Source: an uncultured bacterium (GTDB taxonomy: Bacteria > Planctomycetota > Phycisphaerae > Phycisphaerales > SM1A02). Taken from it: 62,302 nucleotides of DNA. Positions 26,797-35,454 of the stretch are shown in pieces. A program made the position numbers and the translations under genes. Location: assembly GCA_903898755.1 (NCBI GenBank), contig CAIUGT010000045.1:1-62302 (forward strand). The letters are read 5' to 3'. The stretch's first letter is position 1; each line of letters opens with the position of its first letter. A model generated the notes under the pieces. The model saw nothing but the letters and a program-made list of their open reading frames with translations, did not search any database and was not told the DNA's origin.

Positions 26797-27929
26797 CGAC
26801 GAAAAATTCCTTCCATGAAACCCAACAATAGAAGCGCTGCGATGGTTTGCAGAACAACCAGAATCGCTGGAACCGGCGTGAGATTTCCAATGAGAATGCC
26901 GCCCATTCCAATGATCGCGGCCAGCGCCCAAATAATCAGCACCGCCGCGCGAGTACTGAAGCCGCGCTCCACAAGTCGGTGCGACAAATGTCGCTGATCA
27001 CCAATCCAAGGACTGTGACCAAGTCGAAGGCGAATCATGCTGGTGGCAATCATGTCGTAAATTGGAATGGCCAAAATAATCAGCGGCGCAAGAATGCCCC
27101 ACCAATGTGTTCCAAGTTCATATTCAGCCTGATCGGGATTCACGAATGTGGTTCGAATGGCCAGCACCGCGAGTAAAAATCCAAGCGGTTGACTTCCGCC
27201 ATCGCCAAGAAAAATCTTCGCGCCATTCTTTGGGAAGAAATTAAAAAGCAAGAATCCAGCGAGTGAACCCGCCAAAAGCGAGAACATGCTGGCAATGAAC
27301 CACTGATGAACCATGAACGCGGCCGTTGCGAACAACAGCGAGGCGATCATGCCAACGCCCGACGCCAATCCATCCATGTTGTCGAGAAAATTCATGGCGT
27401 TGATCATGGCCACAATCCAAATCACGCCCAAGAACACGCTTAACGCTTTGCCCTCGGGTCCATAGTGGTCAAGCATTGTGAGCAGTCGAATATCAAATCT
27501 CCACACAATGACAATGGCTGGAATAAATTGCAGCAGCAACTTTGGTGCGGCGCGCATGGGCTTGCGGTCATCCCACATGCCGATCAACAGCAACCAAACG
27601 GCGCCCGCCAAAATGGCGAGGGTTGGCAAGAAGTTGGCTTCAATCCGGCTATGGAAAAAATCCAAACCATATTGCTTGGTTGGGTCCACGCTCGGAGGGT
27701 TGCGAAGACTGATGTACAGCAAACCGGCGAGCGCCGGTAGGACAAACGCGCTGATCACCGCGACGCCGCCCACATTGGGCACCATTCGCAATTGTTTCAA
27801 ATGGCCGTCGGCACCAGGCGAATCAAGCGCCTTGAATCTGGTGCCATACGCAATAGCGATGGCGGTGAAAATAATGGAGAGCATCCAACCGACAAAAAAA
27901 AGCATGGGCGAAAGCAATTGCAACTGCAT
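26793..27929 (-). CDS. Undecaprenyl-phosphate sugar-1-phosphate transferase (WecA/MraY family)
   Basis: 378 residues with about ten membrane helices. Family blocks: GMWDDRKPMRAAPKLLLQ, NAMNFLDNMDGLASGVG, KIFLGDGGSQPLGFLLA and the cytoplasmic loop GDQRHLSHRLVERGFS. It loads a HexNAc-1-phosphate on undecaprenyl phosphate to begin polysaccharide synthesis. The HLSHRL loop resembles WecA/TagO rather than MraY. The exact sugar is not readable. The gene overlaps the O-antigen ligase-like gene by four bases. Confidence 0.92.
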   Translation of the reverse strand: MQLQLLSPMLFFVGWMLSIIFTAIAIAYGTRFKALDSPGADGHLKQLRMVPNVGGVAVISAFVLPALAGLLYISLRNPPSVDPTKQYGLDFFHSRIEANFLPTLAILAGAVWLLLIGMWDDRKPMRAAPKLLLQFIPAIVIVWRFDIRLLTMLDHYGPEGKALSVFLGVIWIVAMINAMNFLDNMDGLASGVGMIASLLFATAAFMVHQWFIASMFSLLAGSLAGFLLFNFFPKNGAKIFLGDGGSQPLGFLLAVLAIRTTFVNPDQAEYELGTHWWGILAPLIILAIPIYDMIATSMIRLRLGHSPWIGDQRHLSHRLVERGFSTRAAVLIIWALAAIIGMGGILIGNLTPVPAILVVLQTIAALLLLGFMEGIFRR

Positions 27930-27954
27930 GTGAGTAATCTAGCCAAAGATCGCC

Positions 27955-28542
27955 ATGAGAAACATCACCGTTTATTGTTCAAGCAGCGTCAGTCTGGACA
28001 CCAAATTTATGGACGCCGCTCGTCTGCTTGGCCAAGAAATGGCGCGGCGCAAAATGGCTTTGGTGTATGGCGGCGGAAGCATTGGTTTAATGGGGGAAAT
28101 TGCCCGAACCATGAAGAGCGCCGGCGGCAAAGTCGTAGGCGTGATCACCAAAAGATTGCTGGACTTGGAGCAAGGCTACGACCAATGCGACGAACTGATC
28201 GTTGTGGAAACCATGGCGCAGCGCAAAACATTAATGGCGCAGCGAGGTGACGCGTTCATTGCCCTGCCCGGCGGCCTTGGAACATTTGAGGAATTGTTCG
28301 AGGTGCTGGTGCAACGCCAAGTTGGCGAACATCGCAAGCCAATCGGCTTGGTGAATTTGGCTGGCTACTACAACCCACTGGTTGGCTTGATTGACCACGG
28401 CATTGAACATCGATTCATCAAGGCCGCGGTGCATCATCTATTACATGTGCACGAGGACCCCATCAATGTGCTCAATGGCGTGCTCAGCGCCGAGCCATTT
28501 GAAATTGATCCCGATCGTTTTCTTCCGATGGGGCGTGGATGA
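27955..28542 (+). CDS. LOG-family nucleoside 5'-monophosphate phosphoribohydrolase
   Basis: 195 residues with the two LOG signatures: GGGSIGLMGEIA and PGGLGTFEELFEVL. Such proteins split N6-modified AMP or other nucleotides into base and ribose 5-phosphate. The Rossmann fold begins right at the N-terminus (NITVYCSSS). It overlaps lpxI by ATGA, so the two are cotranscribed, though a functional tie is not evident. Confidence 0.93.
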   Translation: MRNITVYCSSSVSLDTKFMDAARLLGQEMARRKMALVYGGGSIGLMGEIARTMKSAGGKVVGVITKRLLDLEQGYDQCDELIVVETMAQRKTLMAQRGDAFIALPGGLGTFEELFEVLVQRQVGEHRKPIGLVNLAGYYNPLVGLIDHGIEHRFIKAAVHHLLHVHEDPINVLNGVLSAEPFEIDPDRFLPMGRG

Positions 28543-29396
28543 ATTCGCAAGCGTCCGCGTTGCAATCCTTGCCTCCGCTTGGTTTGATCGCGGGCAATGG
28601 ACATTTGCCGTTGCTGGTTGCTCGCGGCGCCAAGGCCGCGGGCAGACGCGTGATCGCGGTTGGTTTGCGTGATCAATTTGACGCGGCATTGCCCGCGCTC
28701 TGCGATGAATTTTCACAAGCGGGTTGGCTGCGCATTGGCAAGTGGATTCGCCTGCTTCGCCGCGCCGGCGTGCATGAAGCCGTGATGGTTGGCGGCGTTT
28801 CCAAGCAGCGCATGCATGATCCGTTCAAGTTGATCAGGCAACTTCCAGATTTCCGCGCGGCTCGCCTGTGGTACCGTCGTCTGCGTCACGATCGCAGAAA
28901 TGCAGCGGTTCTTGCGGCAGTTGCCGATGAATTGGCCAGCTCAGGAGTCACCCTTATGGATTCAACAACGTACATCCAAGAACATCTCGCCTCGCTTGGC
29001 GTCATGGGTTCGATTACTCCAAGCAGCGCGCAACAAGCGGACATTGCTTTTGGTTGGCCAATTATTTCCCAAGTGTGCGAACTTGATGTTGGGCAAGCCA
29101 TTGCCGTGCGCGATCGCGACACCATCGCCGTTGAAGCCGTCGAGGGAACAGACGCCATGATTGATCGCGCCAGCACGCTGTGTCGCTCACGCGGTTGGAC
29201 GCTGTTAAAAACTTCCAGCGGCAACCATGATCGACGCGCCGATGTGCCAACGGTTGGCGTGGCCACCATTGAGCGTCTTGCCAAAGCGGGCGGAACATGT
29301 TTAGCGCTGGGCGTTGGCCGCGTCATCTTGATTGAAAAACCTGTTGTCATTGCCGCCGCCAATCGACTTGGCGTGGCGATTGTTGGCGTCGCCTAA
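28539..29396 (+). CDS. lpxI: UDP-2,3-diacylglucosamine pyrophosphatase LpxI
   Basis: 285 residues of the LpxI (DUF1009) family, an alternative to LpxH in the lipid A pathway. Typical blocks are LGLIAGNGHLPLLVARGAK, VMVGGVSKQRM, DVGQAIAVRDRDTIAVEAVE, EGTDAMIDRA and a C-terminal VGVATIERLAKAG. It hydrolyses UDP-2,3-diacylglucosamine to lipid X. Together with kdsA it shows that the organism makes an LPS-type outer membrane. It overlaps the LOG gene by four bases. Confidence 0.93.
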   Translation: MNSQASALQSLPPLGLIAGNGHLPLLVARGAKAAGRRVIAVGLRDQFDAALPALCDEFSQAGWLRIGKWIRLLRRAGVHEAVMVGGVSKQRMHDPFKLIRQLPDFRAARLWYRRLRHDRRNAAVLAAVADELASSGVTLMDSTTYIQEHLASLGVMGSITPSSAQQADIAFGWPIISQVCELDVGQAIAVRDRDTIAVEAVEGTDAMIDRASTLCRSRGWTLLKTSSGNHDRRADVPTVGVATIERLAKAGGTCLALGVGRVILIEKPVVIAAANRLGVAIVGVA

Positions 29397-29426
29397 ATGG
29401 GCGCGCGCAAATGAAAGCACGCGCCA

Positions 29427-30083
29427 ATGTATGACGAAGAAAAAATCCCGCGCGGCGATGGCGAACATGCAATTGAAAAAGAGAACGCGCCTGCGCAACC
29501 CACGCTTGCCTCACGCGCTGGATTGAAATTGCAACATGCGCTAGACACATTTCCCGTGCAGATCAAAGACACAATTTGCGCTGATTTTGGCTGCAATATT
29601 GGCGGTTTCACCGACGTGCTGCTGCGCGCGGGCGCGCGTCAAGTGATCAGCATTGACACGGGGTACGGAACGCTGGCGTGGCGACTGCGCAATGATCCGC
29701 GCGTGGTTGTGCGCGAGCGCACCAATGCCTTGTACGCCGATGTCACCGAGGGCGGCGTTGACATTGTGGTGATGGATTTGGCGTGGACGCAACAAAAACT
29801 TTCGGTGCCGGTGGCGCTGAAGTGGCTACGTGCTGGCGGGAAAATTATTTCGTTGGTGAAGCCACATTACGAAGTGGAAGGCGCGGAAAAAGAGTGGCTG
29901 AAAAATGGTTTTCTGGCGCACGAACATGTGCCCGCGGTGGTGGCGCGCGTGCGCGAAGCCATGCACAACCTGGGCGCGAAAGTGCTCGCGGACACCGCTT
30001 CTCCCATCACCGGCGGCAAAAGTTCCAGGCGCGCGGGCTCTCCAGGCAACATGGAATGGCTCATGTTGCTGGAAGCCAAGTAA
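29427..30083 (+). CDS. TlyA/FtsJ-like RNA methyltransferase without an S4 domain
   Basis: 218 residues. TLASRAGLKLQHALDTF is the linker motif seen just after the S4 domain of TlyA hemolysin-like 2'-O-methyltransferases. It is followed by SAM motif I ADFGCNIGGFTDVLLRAGA, DIVVMDLAW and SLVKPHYEVE with the FtsJ catalytic Lys. The usual N-terminal S4 RNA-binding domain is missing and is replaced by about 25 acidic, charged residues. The substrate is probably rRNA, but this is inferred from family. Confidence 0.85.
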   Translation: MYDEEKIPRGDGEHAIEKENAPAQPTLASRAGLKLQHALDTFPVQIKDTICADFGCNIGGFTDVLLRAGARQVISIDTGYGTLAWRLRNDPRVVVRERTNALYADVTEGGVDIVVMDLAWTQQKLSVPVALKWLRAGGKIISLVKPHYEVEGAEKEWLKNGFLAHEHVPAVVARVREAMHNLGAKVLADTASPITGGKSSRRAGSPGNMEWLMLLEAK

Positions 30084-30366
30084 GCATTTCACGCGACTCT
30101 TGGCCAGACATATCGCGCAATATTGGCCCATGCAAATATTCCCGTATCCATGAATTGAAACGCGTTATTTTTCAGCATAAAACCGCGGCATTTTTGGCCA
30201 AAATTTCCATCGGAAATAAGGCATGAATATGTGCGTGGAGATGCGGTTTCGACTAGAATAAATCCTTGAATTGCCACCCTGAATTCGTGCCTGAATCCGT
30301 CCTACTTTGTGTCCCTAAAGATGTCGTCAACGATGTCGCATTTGATATTGCAGAGATCACACACCC
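30084..30366. other. gyrA upstream region without a gene
   Basis: No supported gene. It contains a perfect 12-bp palindrome TTTTGGCCAAAA at 30192-30203, and a weak -10-like TAGAAT near 30256 that lacks a good -35. The gyrA promoter is probably here. Confidence 0.4.
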
Positions 30367-33006
30367 ATGAGTGAACCCGCTCCAACCACACCCGCGCCAA
30401 TTGATCACGTTGTTGAAATGCCTATTGAGCAGGAGTTGCACACCAGCTACTTGACCTACGCCATGAGCACCATCATGGACCGCGCGCTGCCCGATGTGCG
30501 CGACGGTTTGAAGCCAAGCCAGCGCCGCATTTTGGTGGCCATGCATGACCTGAATCTGACGCCGGGTCGCAAGCACATCAAGTGCGCCAAAATTTGCGGC
30601 GATACCAGCGGCAACTATCACCCGCACGGCGAGAGCGTTATTTATCCCACGCTTGTGAATTTGGGACAAGTGTGGAAGACGCGCTACCTGCTTATTGACA
30701 AGCAAGGAAACTTTGGATCCATCGAGGGCGATCCGCCAGCCGCCATGCGTTACACCGAAGCGCGCATGACCGCGCCGGCCACCGCCATGTTGGAGGATTT
30801 AGACAAGGAAACAGTTGATTTCAAGGCGAATTACGACGAACGCTTGCAAGAGCCAACCGTTCTTCCCGCACGATTTCCAAACCTGCTTGTCAATGGAAGT
30901 TCCGGTATCGCCGTGGGCATGGCCAGCAGCATGCCGCCGCACAATCTCACCGAGGTCTGCGACGCCATTGTGAAGATGATCGACAATCCAAGCATCAGCT
31001 TGGAAGAACTCATGCGCGTTTTGCCTGGGCCAGATTTTCCGACCGGCGGAATTTTAATCGGTCGCCGTGGAATTGTGGAGGCCTACACCTCCGGCCGCGG
31101 CAAAGTCACTTTGCGTGGTCGCGTGCATGTGGCCAAGGAAGGTGGCCGCGACGCCATCATCATTGATGAAATTCCATATCAAGTTGTGCAATCCAACTTA
31201 ATCGAGAAAATTGTTATTGCCAGTCGCGAGGGACGCATTCCCGATATCGCCGACGTGCGCAATCATTCCGGCCGCGATGCGCAAACGCGCGTTGTGGTGG
31301 TGCTGAAGAAAGGCGCCGACCCAGACATTGTCGAGAAGCAACTTTATGAATACACGCCACTGCAAAGCACCTTCTCCATTATCAACATCGCGCTGGTGAA
31401 CCACCAACCGCGCACGTTGGGTGTGCGCGAAATTATTCAGTGCCACATCGATCACCGAAAAGAAGTCATTCGCCGCAGAACCAGCTTCCTTTTGCGACAA
31501 GCCAAGCAGCAGGCCCACCGCCTGGAAGGCTTGATCTACGCCGTGTGCGATATTGACGAGGTCATTCGAATCATCCGTGAAAGCCGCGAACGCGAAGAGG
31601 CGATTTTAAGCCTTATGGAACATGCGTTCCGCATCACGCCAGACCATCGCTACGCCCCGCTCATTCCAAAGCGCGTCGCGGAAGCTTCGCGTGTTGGTGA
31701 CGGCGCCCTGTTGACCCGCGTGCAGGCCGAGGCCATTGGCGCCATGCGGCTCATTCAGCTTGTTGGTCTTGAAGTTGAAAAACTTGCCGCCGAATTCAGC
31801 AAGGTGCTTGAGGACATTGACGGACTTGAATCTATTTTGGCGGATGAGAAACGCGTGCTTGACATTGTGCGCGAGGACGTGCTTGAGCTGAAGGAAAAGT
31901 TTGGCGACGAGCGACGCACCGCAATTGAACAAGGCGAGGCCGAGGACTTTGAAATGGCCGACCTTATTCCTGAGCACGAAGTGGTTGTCACCATTTCACA
32001 CGCGGGGTGGGTGAAGCGATTGCCCGCCGACGCCTATCGAACACAAGGTCGCGGCGGTGTGGGCGTGCGCGGAAGCGACGCCAAAGACGGCGACTTTATC
32101 GAGCAAATTTTCACCGGATCCAGCCACGACGATCTTTTGTGTTTCACCACAACTGGCCGTGTTTTCCGCATGAAAACCTGGCAGATTCCGGAAATGTCGC
32201 GTACCTCCAAGGGCCGCGCCATTCAAAACTTGATCGAGTTGCGCGACGGCGAGACCGTGCAAACATTCTTGTCCGTCTCCAACTTTGAAACCCGCGAGGA
32301 CTTTCTGTTCTTTGTCACGCGCGAAGGCCGCGTGAAGCGCACCGCACTGCAGGACTTCCGCAACGTCAATAAAAGCGGAATCATTGCGTTGAAATTGAAC
32401 GACAACGACCACTTGGTCAATGTGCTTTTGACCAGCGGAAAAAATGATGTGCTACTGGCGACAGCGCAAGGTTTGGCCATTCGCTTTGATGAAAATGACG
32501 CGCGCGTCATGGGCCGCGCAACGGCCGGCGTGAATGGAATGACCCTGCGCGAGGATGACTACATTGTTGGCGCGGTTCGCTGCGATCCCGACACGGATCT
32601 CTTAACCGCAACGGTCAATGGGTATGGCAAGCGCACTTCCTTGAATGAATACATGGTTCAACAAGATGACGGCACCACGCGTTGCCAAAGCCGCGGCGGC
32701 AAGGGTCGCTATGACATCAAGACCGAAGGCCGCAACGGCCTTGTGGTTTCGGTGCGCGCGGTCACCGCAGCCGATCAACTTATGTTGCTTTCCAAAGAAG
32801 GAATGGTGGTCCGCATTCCAGCGACAGCCATTAGCCAAATTGGTCGAAACACCATGGGCGTGCGCATTATGCGACTGGGTGAAGGCGATTCATTGATGGG
32901 CGTTGCGTTGGTGGCTGAAGTGGATGAGACCACTCCGCCAAGCGACATTCCTCCTATGGATGCGCCTCCAGAAACGCTTCCAGAAATCCCGCCCGCCGCG
33001 CAGTAA
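30367..33006 (+). CDS. gyrA: DNA gyrase subunit A with unusual quinolone-pocket residues
   Basis: 879-residue type II topoisomerase A subunit. The catalytic Tyr is Y129 in AAMRYTEARM. YLTYAMSTIMDRALPDVRDG and KPSQRRILVAMHDL mark the N-terminus. The C-terminal beta-pinwheel starts with the GyrA-box-like QGRGGVGVRG, favouring gyrase over ParC. The quinolone-determining region reads YHPHGESVIYPTL. Against E. coli D82-S83-D87 it has Glu89, Ser90 and Pro94. The last 35 residues are acidic and Pro-rich. It introduces negative supercoils with GyrB, not in this window. It is followed by STAS, ExbD and TonB-like genes in the same direction. Confidence 0.95.
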   Translation: MSEPAPTTPAPIDHVVEMPIEQELHTSYLTYAMSTIMDRALPDVRDGLKPSQRRILVAMHDLNLTPGRKHIKCAKICGDTSGNYHPHGESVIYPTLVNLGQVWKTRYLLIDKQGNFGSIEGDPPAAMRYTEARMTAPATAMLEDLDKETVDFKANYDERLQEPTVLPARFPNLLVNGSSGIAVGMASSMPPHNLTEVCDAIVKMIDNPSISLEELMRVLPGPDFPTGGILIGRRGIVEAYTSGRGKVTLRGRVHVAKEGGRDAIIIDEIPYQVVQSNLIEKIVIASREGRIPDIADVRNHSGRDAQTRVVVVLKKGADPDIVEKQLYEYTPLQSTFSIINIALVNHQPRTLGVREIIQCHIDHRKEVIRRRTSFLLRQAKQQAHRLEGLIYAVCDIDEVIRIIRESREREEAILSLMEHAFRITPDHRYAPLIPKRVAEASRVGDGALLTRVQAEAIGAMRLIQLVGLEVEKLAAEFSKVLEDIDGLESILADEKRVLDIVREDVLELKEKFGDERRTAIEQGEAEDFEMADLIPEHEVVVTISHAGWVKRLPADAYRTQGRGGVGVRGSDAKDGDFIEQIFTGSSHDDLLCFTTTGRVFRMKTWQIPEMSRTSKGRAIQNLIELRDGETVQTFLSVSNFETREDFLFFVTREGRVKRTALQDFRNVNKSGIIALKLNDNDHLVNVLLTSGKNDVLLATAQGLAIRFDENDARVMGRATAGVNGMTLREDDYIVGAVRCDPDTDLLTATVNGYGKRTSLNEYMVQQDDGTTRCQSRGGKGRYDIKTEGRNGLVVSVRAVTAADQLMLLSKEGMVVRIPATAISQIGRNTMGVRIMRLGEGDSLMGVALVAEVDETTPPSDIPPMDAPPETLPEIPPAAQ

Positions 33007-33047
33007 ATCTTCACTGAAACACAACCGAACTTGGCTACTATTCAGAC

Positions 33048-33392
33048 ATGTCAATTACCGAATGGTCTGAAGATGTGTTGTTGGTTGATCTCTTTCCCGA
33101 GCCATTGCTCTCAGAAGATTTGCAACAACTTTTGCTCAGCATAGATGGCCCAGGCGCCGCCGCGAAGCATGTGATTCTTGACTTTCAACAAGTCAACGGA
33201 CTCACCTCCAGCAACATCGCAGCGTTGCTGCGCGTTCGCAAACGAGTGTTGCAACAAAAGCGACGCCTGTTCATTTGCGCGGTCAACGACCGAGTATGGA
33301 GCATCTTTATGACCGCGGGTTTGGACGATGTGTTTGAAACTTCCGCAGAAGTTTCCACCGCGTTGGCCAGCGTGCAATTGGGAATTGAGTAA
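33048..33392 (+). CDS. STAS-domain protein (anti-sigma-factor antagonist-like)
   Basis: 114 residues forming one STAS domain: HVILDFQQVNGLTSSNIAAL is the phosphorylation-loop region, in which serine(s) of TSSN would be the modified site. RRLFICAVNDRVWSIFMTAG and DDVFE follow. Partner-switch proteins of this kind bind an anti-sigma factor or control other partners when unphosphorylated. No kinase gene is adjacent. It lies 41 bases after gyrA and 3 bases before the ExbD gene. Confidence 0.82.
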   Translation: MSITEWSEDVLLVDLFPEPLLSEDLQQLLLSIDGPGAAAKHVILDFQQVNGLTSSNIAALLRVRKRVLQQKRRLFICAVNDRVWSIFMTAGLDDVFETSAEVSTALASVQLGIE

Positions 33393-33395
33393 CCC

Positions 33396-33821
33396 ATGCG
33401 TCGCATTCGCCGCGATCCACCGGAGGCGCGTATTGAGCTCAATCCACTGATTGATCTCATGACATTTTTATTGACATTCTTCATCTACGCCGTGGTGATG
33501 ATGGTGCGCGTTGATTTGGTGCCAATGGATTTGAAGCAATTTGCCAGCGGAAAGCCGGCAAAACCAGCGACGGCCGCCACCATCAGTGTTCTTCGCACTG
33601 GCAAGATTTTTTTCAACAAAGAAGAAATTGAAATGAAAGATGTTGAAGTGAAAGTGCGGGAGGCCAAGGCCGCCGACCCAAAGACCGTGGTGTATTTGGC
33701 GATTGAAGACGGCCAAGGCGTGACCGACCGCGCGCCTATCCTGCAAGATTTGTGGGATCGTCTGCAAGATGAGGGCGTGAACATTCAATTGGTTGGTGGC
33801 GCCAAAGCCAGCACGAAATAA
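33396..33821 (+). CDS. ExbD/TolR-family biopolymer transport protein
   Basis: 141 residues. One N-terminal helix carries the family Asp in ELNPLIDLMTFLLTFFIYAV, the residue that couples proton flow in ExbD/TolR. A periplasmic domain with KIFFNKEEIE and VYLAIEDGQGVTDRAPILQD follows. It usually works with a TolQ/ExbB channel, which is not adjacent. Its stop overlaps the start of the TonB-like gene (TAATG), so the pair is coupled. Confidence 0.9.
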   Translation: MRRIRRDPPEARIELNPLIDLMTFLLTFFIYAVVMMVRVDLVPMDLKQFASGKPAKPATAATISVLRTGKIFFNKEEIEMKDVEVKVREAKAADPKTVVYLAIEDGQGVTDRAPILQDLWDRLQDEGVNIQLVGGAKASTK

Positions 33822-35377
33822 TGACTCCTGACGCCGCGAGTCCAGTGTCGAGGGACACAATCTACGCCGAAGTTCGGCTGAACCAACAACTCCGTCGGCT
33901 GGAACAAGAGCGCATTGTCAGTTGGCCGCTGGCCATTGGATTTATGGTTGGAATTTTTGTTGTGCTGGCCGGCGCGCCAACCATGTTGATCGTTGGAAGT
34001 TACATGGACAAATATTCCAACGAAAAGAAGGCGCGCCAAGCGTCATTCAGCGTTGAAAAAGAAATGGAGAAGCCAAAGCCAATGACTCCTGAAGAAGAGG
34101 AGCAATTGCTGAAGCTTGGAATTGATGATGGCACTGAAAAGTCCACCATGACTTGGATTGGATACAAGGATTATCAGGAGCAATTGGCTAAAAAAAGCGA
34201 GGTTGAACAAGCCGCATTTAAAGAGACGGATGCCGGCGGACAGCCCGCGCAAGCGCAACCCAATCAACAAGCGTCGCCGCCTACGCAAGCGCAGCAACAA
34301 GCACAGGCTCAACCGCAAACTCCACCGCCCACTCCGCAAACTCCTCCCGCGCAAACTCCCGCCGCCGCAACCGCGGTCGCTCAAGTGGATGAGCCGACAA
34401 CTCCAACCGCGCCCGCGCCAACAGAGACCGCGCCACCGGTGCAAGCGCCGGACACAACGCAAGCTGTTGCTCCTCCGCCAATGCCAGTTTCCCTTGCGCT
34501 TCCAGAAACTCCAAAAGTTGCAAATCCAGCCGCGGTTGTTCCGCTTGCGGATGAACGCAAAATTGAAACACAAATATTGCCGGTTGAAAAAGTGGGTGAC
34601 TCCAAAGATGACAAAGTTCCACCAGAGCCGCTGAAAATGCCGCCGCCTGATTCTAAACCCACAGATCAAAAACCGAATGATTTAAAGCCAAATGAGGCAA
34701 AACCGACGGACGCCAAACCGATCGATGAGAAGCAACCAGAGAAACCCGCGGATGTGAAACCCACCGATGAGAAACCTCTTGAGGCAACAAAGCCGCAAGT
34801 GAAACCACCAGATACGAAGCCACCTGAAAAACCTGCGGAAACAAAACCCGCGCAAGCCAACCCCGCAGCAAAACCTACAACCCCGCAACAACCAACGGTC
34901 GCAACTCCGCCACCTTCGCCGGCCACGCCGCCGCAACAACAAGCCGCGGCAAGTCCGCCCGCAAATCCAAGCCAACAAACTCCCGCCACGCAAGCTGGGT
35001 CAACGCCTGGTCAACCAACCGACGGCGAGAAATCCGACCGCGAGTCCGACGCGACAAGTATTGTGGATGTGCCTCAGGCCAAGTGGCGCAACGGTCGGCC
35101 ACTGGCTGGCAAGGGTTTGAATGTCCGCACGCAACGCCCTGTGTTTGACGAGCTCACAACCATCTCCACGGGAGGCACGAATCCAATTGTCGAAATTGAA
35201 TTTGACAAAGAGGGCGTGCCCAAAAACTGCGTAATTCTGCAGAGTTCTGGCACGCAATTGATTGACCAACCCATCATTGATTGTCTCTACCGCTGGCGCG
35301 CATCGGGCAGCCAGTTAACGAATTTGCCCGAGGGCAAGACGCTGAAATATCGCATTCGGATGTTGCTGACAAAGTGA
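33821..35377 (+). CDS. TonB-like protein with long proline-rich linker
   Basis: 518 residues with a cytoplasmic N-tail, one membrane helix at about 35-57 (WPLAIGFMVGIFVVLAGA), a Gln/Pro/Ala-rich tract at about 145-240 and a KPxD/KPxE repeat tract at about 280-345. A C-terminal globular domain has PIVEIEFDKEGVPKNCVI and LIDQPIIDCLYRWRASG, matching the TonB C-terminal fold (energy transducer to outer-membrane receptors). Two Cys in that domain could form a disulfide. The linker is unusually long. Coupling to ExbD supports the call. No receptor gene is nearby. Confidence 0.82.
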   Translation: MTPDAASPVSRDTIYAEVRLNQQLRRLEQERIVSWPLAIGFMVGIFVVLAGAPTMLIVGSYMDKYSNEKKARQASFSVEKEMEKPKPMTPEEEEQLLKLGIDDGTEKSTMTWIGYKDYQEQLAKKSEVEQAAFKETDAGGQPAQAQPNQQASPPTQAQQQAQAQPQTPPPTPQTPPAQTPAAATAVAQVDEPTTPTAPAPTETAPPVQAPDTTQAVAPPPMPVSLALPETPKVANPAAVVPLADERKIETQILPVEKVGDSKDDKVPPEPLKMPPPDSKPTDQKPNDLKPNEAKPTDAKPIDEKQPEKPADVKPTDEKPLEATKPQVKPPDTKPPEKPAETKPAQANPAAKPTTPQQPTVATPPPSPATPPQQQAAASPPANPSQQTPATQAGSTPGQPTDGEKSDRESDATSIVDVPQAKWRNGRPLAGKGLNVRTQRPVFDELTTISTGGTNPIVEIEFDKEGVPKNCVILQSSGTQLIDQPIIDCLYRWRASGSQLTNLPEGKTLKYRIRMLLTK

Positions 35378-35454
35378 ACGTGCATTGACGCGAACCGATC
35401 GCGCTTCGTTTGCTGAAATAAAATTCGACTTTCGCAGATTTTAAATTTTGTTGC

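Noticed and set aside
30192-30203. Palindrome TTTTGGCCAAAA upstream of gyrA
   Set aside because: A 12-base palindrome without a second feature is not enough for a regulatory call.
34043-34669. 208-residue Arg/Leu/Trp-rich frame opposite the TonB-like gene
   Set aside because: The low-complexity composition mirrors the Pro/Gln tract on the coding strand.
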